Source: Scytolyngbya sp. HA4215-MV1 (GTDB lineage: Bacteria > Cyanobacteriota > Cyanobacteriia > Leptolyngbyales > Leptolyngbyaceae). From it: a DNA stretch of 64,000 nt. Location: NCBI GenBank assembly GCA_019359045.1, contig JAHHIA010000010.1:210484-274483 (forward strand), read 5' to 3'. Each line of letters opens with the position of its first letter. Position 1 is the first letter of the stretch. Positions 60,514 through 64,000 of the stretch are shown here, one piece after another. The notes beneath the pieces were generated by a model. It ran no database searches. It was not told the origin of the DNA and worked only from the letters and a program-made list of their open reading frames with translations. Made by a program: the position numbers and the translations under genes.

Positions 60514-60578
60514 AACACAATACCTCCCAGCAACATCGCTACATTCTCCGCAATCTGCTCCTCTAATTCATCTGGATC
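60510..60578 (-). pseudogene. Remnant of an hsdM 3' end
   Basis: Just upstream of hsdS the minus strand reads 'DPDELEEQIAENVAMLLGGIVL' then TGA, overlapping the hsdS ATG. The intact hsdM (stop at 60975) ends '[21 protein letters not shown]', about 80% identical over the core. There is no start codon; the fragment follows the nucleotidyltransferase gene by 8 nt. It looks like the original hsdM tail, cut off when the nucleotidyltransferase gene arrived, or a duplication. Confidence 0.7.
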
Positions 60579-60586
60579 GGTTAACC

Positions 60587-60934
60587 TCACGGCACAATCT
60601 TCTCCAACTGGACAATTAACGGCAGCAAATCTTCCATGTACTGCACAACCGCCGTTTCTATCACTTCCTGCCTGAAATAGCGGCTCAATTCTCCCGCCGT
60701 TCTCAAATCCGCTTTACGCCCAATCATCGCAGACAATTCCGATTCCATCCCCGCTAAGCGAAAATAACCAGGGATATTGTCTGGCTCAAACTCCACCAAA
60801 AAATCCACATCACTTTCCGGCGTAAAATCATCCCGCAACACCGAGCCAAACAGCGCCAGCTTGCGGATGTGGTGACGCTGGCAAAACTCAGTCAGTTGCT
60901 GCTTCGGAATTTGGATGGGGAGTGTAAACGCCAT
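60587..60934 (-). CDS. Minimal nucleotidyltransferase (MNT-type, antitoxin-like)
   Basis: 115 residues. 'KLALFGSVLRDDFTPESDVDFLVEF' (in part) contains the G-S and DxD signature of pol-beta-type nucleotidyltransferases (Gly30-Ser31, Asp42, Asp44), then 'LSAMIGRKADLRTAGELSRYF'. MNT proteins normally pair with HepT ribonuclease toxins and inactivate them by AMPylation. No HepT gene flanks it here; instead it sits between hsdM (40 nt away) and the hsdM-tail remnant. Possibly a solitary antitoxin or a regulator of the R-M enzyme. Confidence 0.85.
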   Translation of the reverse strand: MAFTLPIQIPKQQLTEFCQRHHIRKLALFGSVLRDDFTPESDVDFLVEFEPDNIPGYFRLAGMESELSAMIGRKADLRTAGELSRYFRQEVIETAVVQYMEDLLPLIVQLEKIVP

Positions 60935-60974
60935 AGCGGTTCCTTTTTGCAGTTTGAGTACGACCTTACATCCT

Positions 60975-62558
60975 CTAGCCTAATGACTGTTCCAGCAGTT
61001 TTGCGACATTCTCAGCAATCTGCGCCTCCAACTCCCTCGCCTCCACGTTCAAAACCTCCAACTCCTCATTCAACTCCTCCAACCGTTCCGCAAAATCAAA
61101 ATCCTCAACGGCTCGTTCTGCCACACCCACATAACGCCCCGGATTCAGGCTCCAACCCTGTGCCTCAATCTCCGCCAGCGTTGCCACCCGGCACAGTCCC
61201 GCCACATCCTGATACACCCCATTTGGGAACGCCCCATCCAGCAACGCTTGGCTCCCGTTGGTAATTTCGGGCAACTCGCCCCGATACAGCCGCACAATAT
61301 TTGCCAGAAACTCAATCTGCTCCTCCGTAAAGTCTCGATGAGCCCGGTCTACCTGGCGGTAAACATGCCGCGCATCAATAAACAGCACCTTCTCCTTCCG
61401 GGCAGTCTTCACCTTGCCCCGGTCTAAAAACCACAGCGTACAGGGCAGCGTCACCGTATAGAAAAAGTTAGAGCCGATCGCAACCATCACATCCACCGCC
61501 CCAGCCTGAATCAGCTTTTGCCGAATCTCCAGTTCGCTGCCCCTAGCATCACTGGCAGAATTCGCCATCACAAAACCCGATCGGCCCGTCTCATTCAACG
61601 CACTGTAAAACAGGTGAATCCAGATGTAATTGGCATTGTCCGCCTTCGGTAGCCCCAGTTCCTTAAACCGGGCATCCGCCTTCATCTTCTCCTTGTCCAC
61701 CGCATTCACATTAAACGGGGGATTCGCCATCACAAAGTCAAACTTACCCAGACACTTGTGAATGTCCTCGTAGTAACTATTTCCCTCTAAAATGCTGCCC
61801 AGCCCCGACAGCCCATGCACCGCCAGGTTCATCTTGCACAGCCGCAGCGTCTCCGCCACCCGCTCCTGACCATACAGGCTGATCTCGCTATTCGGGTCTA
61901 CCTTCTTCCGCGTCTCCACCAACGCCGCACTCTGCACGAACATACCGCCCGATCCACAAGCCGGATCGAAAATTCGCCCATGAAACGGCTCGATAATCTC
62001 CACAATCAGCTTAACCAGAGCTAAAGGCGTAAAGAACTCGCCTCCCTTCTGCCCCTCACTCCGGGCAAACTCACCCAAGAAGTATTCATAAATCTTGCCA
62101 AACACATCCCCTTCCAGTTCCTCTAGCTCCTGGGTAAAGTTCAGCGACTTCAGCAACGACACCAGCAAATCATTATCAAAGCGGTTGTAAGTTCTCGGTA
62201 AAACCCCATCTAGCTCCGGGTTCTCCTCCCCGATCGCCTTCATCGCCTCATTGATCGCCTTGCCAATATCCGCCCCTTCTGGCAACTTCAGCAGATTTGA
62301 GAACCGGGCAGCTTCCGGCAAATACAGCACCCCCCTGGCCTGATAGTCCAGCTTCCCTACTGTCCGGCGAGGACGAGAACCCGCCTGAGCCGCTGCCAGC
62401 TCCTGGCTTGCCCGTGTAAACTTATAATCCGCATAACACAGAAAGATCAGCCCCAACACAGGCACCGAATACTCCGAAGACTTCAGCTTCGAGTTTGCCC
62501 GCAGTGCATCTGCCGCTTCCCAGAGTCGCTTCTCAATCACCGTGTAATTTGCTGCCAT
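60975..62558 (-). CDS. hsdM: Type I restriction enzyme, M (methyltransferase) subunit
   Basis: 527 residues. With S it forms an adenine-N6 methyltransferase that protects the host site and supports cutting. N-terminal helical domain ('[14 protein letters not shown]'), SAM-binding '[13 protein letters not shown]' (about 197-209) and catalytic 'ANPPFN' (NPPF 279-282). The C-terminal coiled coil ('[21 protein letters not shown]', in part) contacts S and R. Start ATG 62556-62558. Its end is duplicated further downstream, next to hsdS. Confidence 0.95.
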   Translation of the reverse strand: MAANYTVIEKRLWEAADALRANSKLKSSEYSVPVLGLIFLCYADYKFTRASQELAAAQAGSRPRRTVGKLDYQARGVLYLPEAARFSNLLKLPEGADIGKAINEAMKAIGEENPELDGVLPRTYNRFDNDLLVSLLKSLNFTQELEELEGDVFGKIYEYFLGEFARSEGQKGGEFFTPLALVKLIVEIIEPFHGRIFDPACGSGGMFVQSAALVETRKKVDPNSEISLYGQERVAETLRLCKMNLAVHGLSGLGSILEGNSYYEDIHKCLGKFDFVMANPPFNVNAVDKEKMKADARFKELGLPKADNANYIWIHLFYSALNETGRSGFVMANSASDARGSELEIRQKLIQAGAVDVMVAIGSNFFYTVTLPCTLWFLDRGKVKTARKEKVLFIDARHVYRQVDRAHRDFTEEQIEFLANIVRLYRGELPEITNGSQALLDGAFPNGVYQDVAGLCRVATLAEIEAQGWSLNPGRYVGVAERAVEDFDFAERLEELNEELEVLNVEARELEAQIAENVAKLLEQSLG

Positions 62559-62659
62559 TAGAGACTTCTTATCTAGTTATGCTCTAACTTCACCCACTGT
62601 TGCCAGTCTTGCTTAGGCATCGTACAGGAGTATTAGGACAGTTTGAAGAGGCGATCGAC

Positions 62660-63100
62660 TCAAGGCTCTATCACCTGCTGCAAGGTCTTCAGTAACTTTT
62701 TCTGATCCTTCCACATTCTGACCTTGCCAAACTCATAGACTCTGGCAATAAAGGGCGCTCGGTGGCTCTGGGTCAATCGTTCCATTTTTGAAAGAGCTTG
62801 AGTCAATGCCCTTGCCATTGACTCCCCTGTTGCCTCATCGATCGACACAACAAATACCCTTGCCTCTGAGCTAGCAACTGCAACCTGTTCCAGGATATTT
62901 AGCCCAATCCTGGCATCTCGTGTCAGCACAATCCAACCACGTTGGCTGACCTCTGGAAGCCAATCGGTATCGGGAGCATCGGGGGCGAAGTGGTCGTCAT
63001 GCACTTCAACCAATGCGCCTGCATTCCGCAAAGCATTCGCCACAACGTCTTTACCCAATGCCCGATCAACAAAAAAAGTGGGATGCTCAGGTTCCGTCAC
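62660..63100 (-). CDS. VapC45-like PIN-fold protein (toxin-like)
   Basis: 146 residues. 'PTFFVDRALGKDVVANALRNAG' (in part) with Asp12, 'APDTDWLPEVSQRGWIVLTRD' (in part) with 'LTRDARI', matching the PIN-like domain of VapC45 proteins, putative ribonucleases. The start overlaps the stop of the DUF433 gene by 4 nt, so the two are cotranscribed and coupled with the antitoxin first. A hydrolase activity is family knowledge; toxicity has not been tested here. Confidence 0.8.
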   Translation of the reverse strand: MTEPEHPTFFVDRALGKDVVANALRNAGALVEVHDDHFAPDAPDTDWLPEVSQRGWIVLTRDARIGLNILEQVAVASSEARVFVVSIDEATGESMARALTQALSKMERLTQSHRAPFIARVYEFGKVRMWKDQKKLLKTLQQVIEP

Positions 63101-63804
63101 GCTACCTGCTGAAGTGACAATTCACATCGAATGGCTTCTTCAATTTGCAGACGATCGCAGCCATAATCATGCGCCAAAGTATCGATCGACTCACCTGCTT
63201 TGTAACGCTCTGCCAAAATAGCAGTTGGAATTCCTGTCCCAATTAACACAGGACGACCAAACGAAATGCTCGGATCAATCACCAAAACCTTTGGGGCATC
63301 CTGATCTTTCATCCGAGTAACAGGAAACAACCTGGCAGCAATCCCGTTCTCATCCCATTCAATGCGTTCCAGTAGATGCTCCAGAACTGCCTGCATTGCC
63401 AATTGCCCATGCTCAGAAACATTGATCAACCGACCCACTGACTCGATGAACAAGTTGATGCCATCTGTTTGAAATTCAATCCGGGCTAGGGGATGAGGGA
63501 TATTGAATCGCTGATCAATATAGTCCAGAGCAGTGCGAACCTTATCTAACCGAACACCATGCACCTGCCGAATGACCCGTAACACATGCGCCTCAACCAA
63601 ATTTGTGAATGAAAGTTGGGATGTCGTCGTGTTGGGACGCTGAATCAATGGTTCAAAATACCGTTTTCCCTCTTCCACTGGGTAATAGCGACCATGCAAC
63701 CACGATCGCAACGTCCCGATAGGGATGCTCAAGTAACGAGCTGCATCCGCAATCGGGTAAGTAGGTAGATTTCGCGTATCTAGTTTGTCGTAAGTGGCTG
63801 TCAT
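63097..63804 (-). CDS. VapB45/DUF433 antitoxin-like protein with N-terminal HTH
   Basis: 235 residues, much longer than simple DUF433 proteins. About 15-45 is a MerR-like helix-turn-helix ('IADAARYLSIPIGTLRSWLHG', in part), a helical middle ('NLVEAHVLRVIRQVHGVRLDKVRTAL', in part) follows, and the C-terminal 70 residues are DUF433 ('SISFGRPVLIGTGIPTAILAERYKAGESI', in part). It should bind its own promoter and neutralise the downstream PIN protein. First gene of the pair. Confidence 0.82.
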   Translation of the reverse strand: MTATYDKLDTRNLPTYPIADAARYLSIPIGTLRSWLHGRYYPVEEGKRYFEPLIQRPNTTTSQLSFTNLVEAHVLRVIRQVHGVRLDKVRTALDYIDQRFNIPHPLARIEFQTDGINLFIESVGRLINVSEHGQLAMQAVLEHLLERIEWDENGIAARLFPVTRMKDQDAPKVLVIDPSISFGRPVLIGTGIPTAILAERYKAGESIDTLAHDYGCDRLQIEEAIRCELSLQQVA

Positions 63805-63863
63805 CCCTAAACTTTAGCGTTTTAACCAGCAGTTTAACCTTACAAAGCAAAAATGAACCGCTG

Positions 63864-63998
63864 TTATACCGCTGCGATCGCAGTCTCAATCTTGCCAATT
63901 CGCTGGCGTAGAGCCTCAATCTGCCGATCCATCTGCTTGAGTTGCTTACCACGGGCGATCGCTGCCTCATACTCCTCGACTTCAGCTACTTTAAGATA
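63864..63998 (-). CDS. C-terminal end of an unidentified coiled-coil protein (5' part outside window)
   Basis: In the frame ending at TAA 63864-63866 the minus strand encodes 'YLKVAEVEEYEAAIARGKQL' and a heptad-like tail 'KQMDRQIEALRQRIGKIETAIAAV' (in part), open to the window edge. The regular coil and the use of HIP1 octamers within the frame support coding. Family cannot be told from 44 residues. Confidence 0.55.
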   Translation of the reverse strand, partial: YLKVAEVEEYEAAIARGKQLKQMDRQIEALRQRIGKIETAIAAV

Positions 63999-64000
63999 CT

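Overview
The window looks like a chromosomal segment of a filamentous-type cyanobacterium. The evidence is: very frequent GCGATCGC (HIP1) octamers; a ferredoxin-type glutamate synthase; a compact rpsL-rpsG-fusA-tuf-rpsJ cluster next to an IscA-like protein; a cobalamin-dependent class II ribonucleotide reductase; a CYP110-like P450; and several families found mostly in cyanobacteria (Uma2 nucleases, DUF1997, DUF1823, DUF6335, pilin G/H lipoproteins).

Layout. 1-13.2 kb is an accessory stretch with conflict- or signalling-type proteins: the 3' part of a Roc-COR-TIR (ROCO) protein, a frameshifted DUF433 gene, a beta-propeller/transglutaminase protein, two tandem membrane-anchored alpha/beta hydrolase paralogues separated by a 91-nt palindromic element, hisA, and a large SLATT-like/deoxyribosyltransferase-like/TPR/SLOG-like membrane protein. 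13.4-27.2 kb holds mixed housekeeping and lifestyle genes (serS, a MarR regulator, Uma2, a CPA1 antiporter with an RCK-type domain, a secreted protein behind three CRP-like palindromes, P450, GIY-YIG protein, nrdJ, DUF6335, pilin G/H lipoprotein), with two small decayed genes. 27.2-46.7 kb is core metabolism and translation: gltS/glsF, an AMIN/phosphodiester-glycosidase protein, a sugar-phosphate cupin, IscA, the str ribosomal cluster, a LON-domain protein, pheA, gcvT and a hybrid histidine kinase. 46.9-52.8 kb carries egtD, a MerR regulator, ChaN, DUF1823, Uma2 and bioF.

A sharp change comes at 52.84 kb. A 49-nt exact 3' half of a tRNA-Thr(TGT) lies just after the bioF terminator. It has no 5' half and looks like an attachment-site scar. 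Everything to its right up to the window end is an accessory island: a ribbon-helix-helix protein, two small conserved proteins, a complete type I restriction-modification system (hsdR, hsdS, hsdM) interrupted by two orphan genes and by a lone minimal nucleotidyltransferase, a VapB45/VapC45-like toxin-antitoxin pair and the tail of one more gene. A remnant of an hsdM 3' end sits between the nucleotidyltransferase and hsdS, so the operon has been rearranged.

Best candidates for something undescribed: the 1103-residue SLATT-like/NDT-like/TPR/SLOG-like fusion; the paired hydrolases; the 91-nt hairpin element whose two copies show compensatory stem changes; the tRNA-Thr-bounded island with the rearranged R-M operon and orphan genes; and the three CRP-like sites spaced 22 bp apart. 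All functional statements are from reading the sequence; no database search was run.
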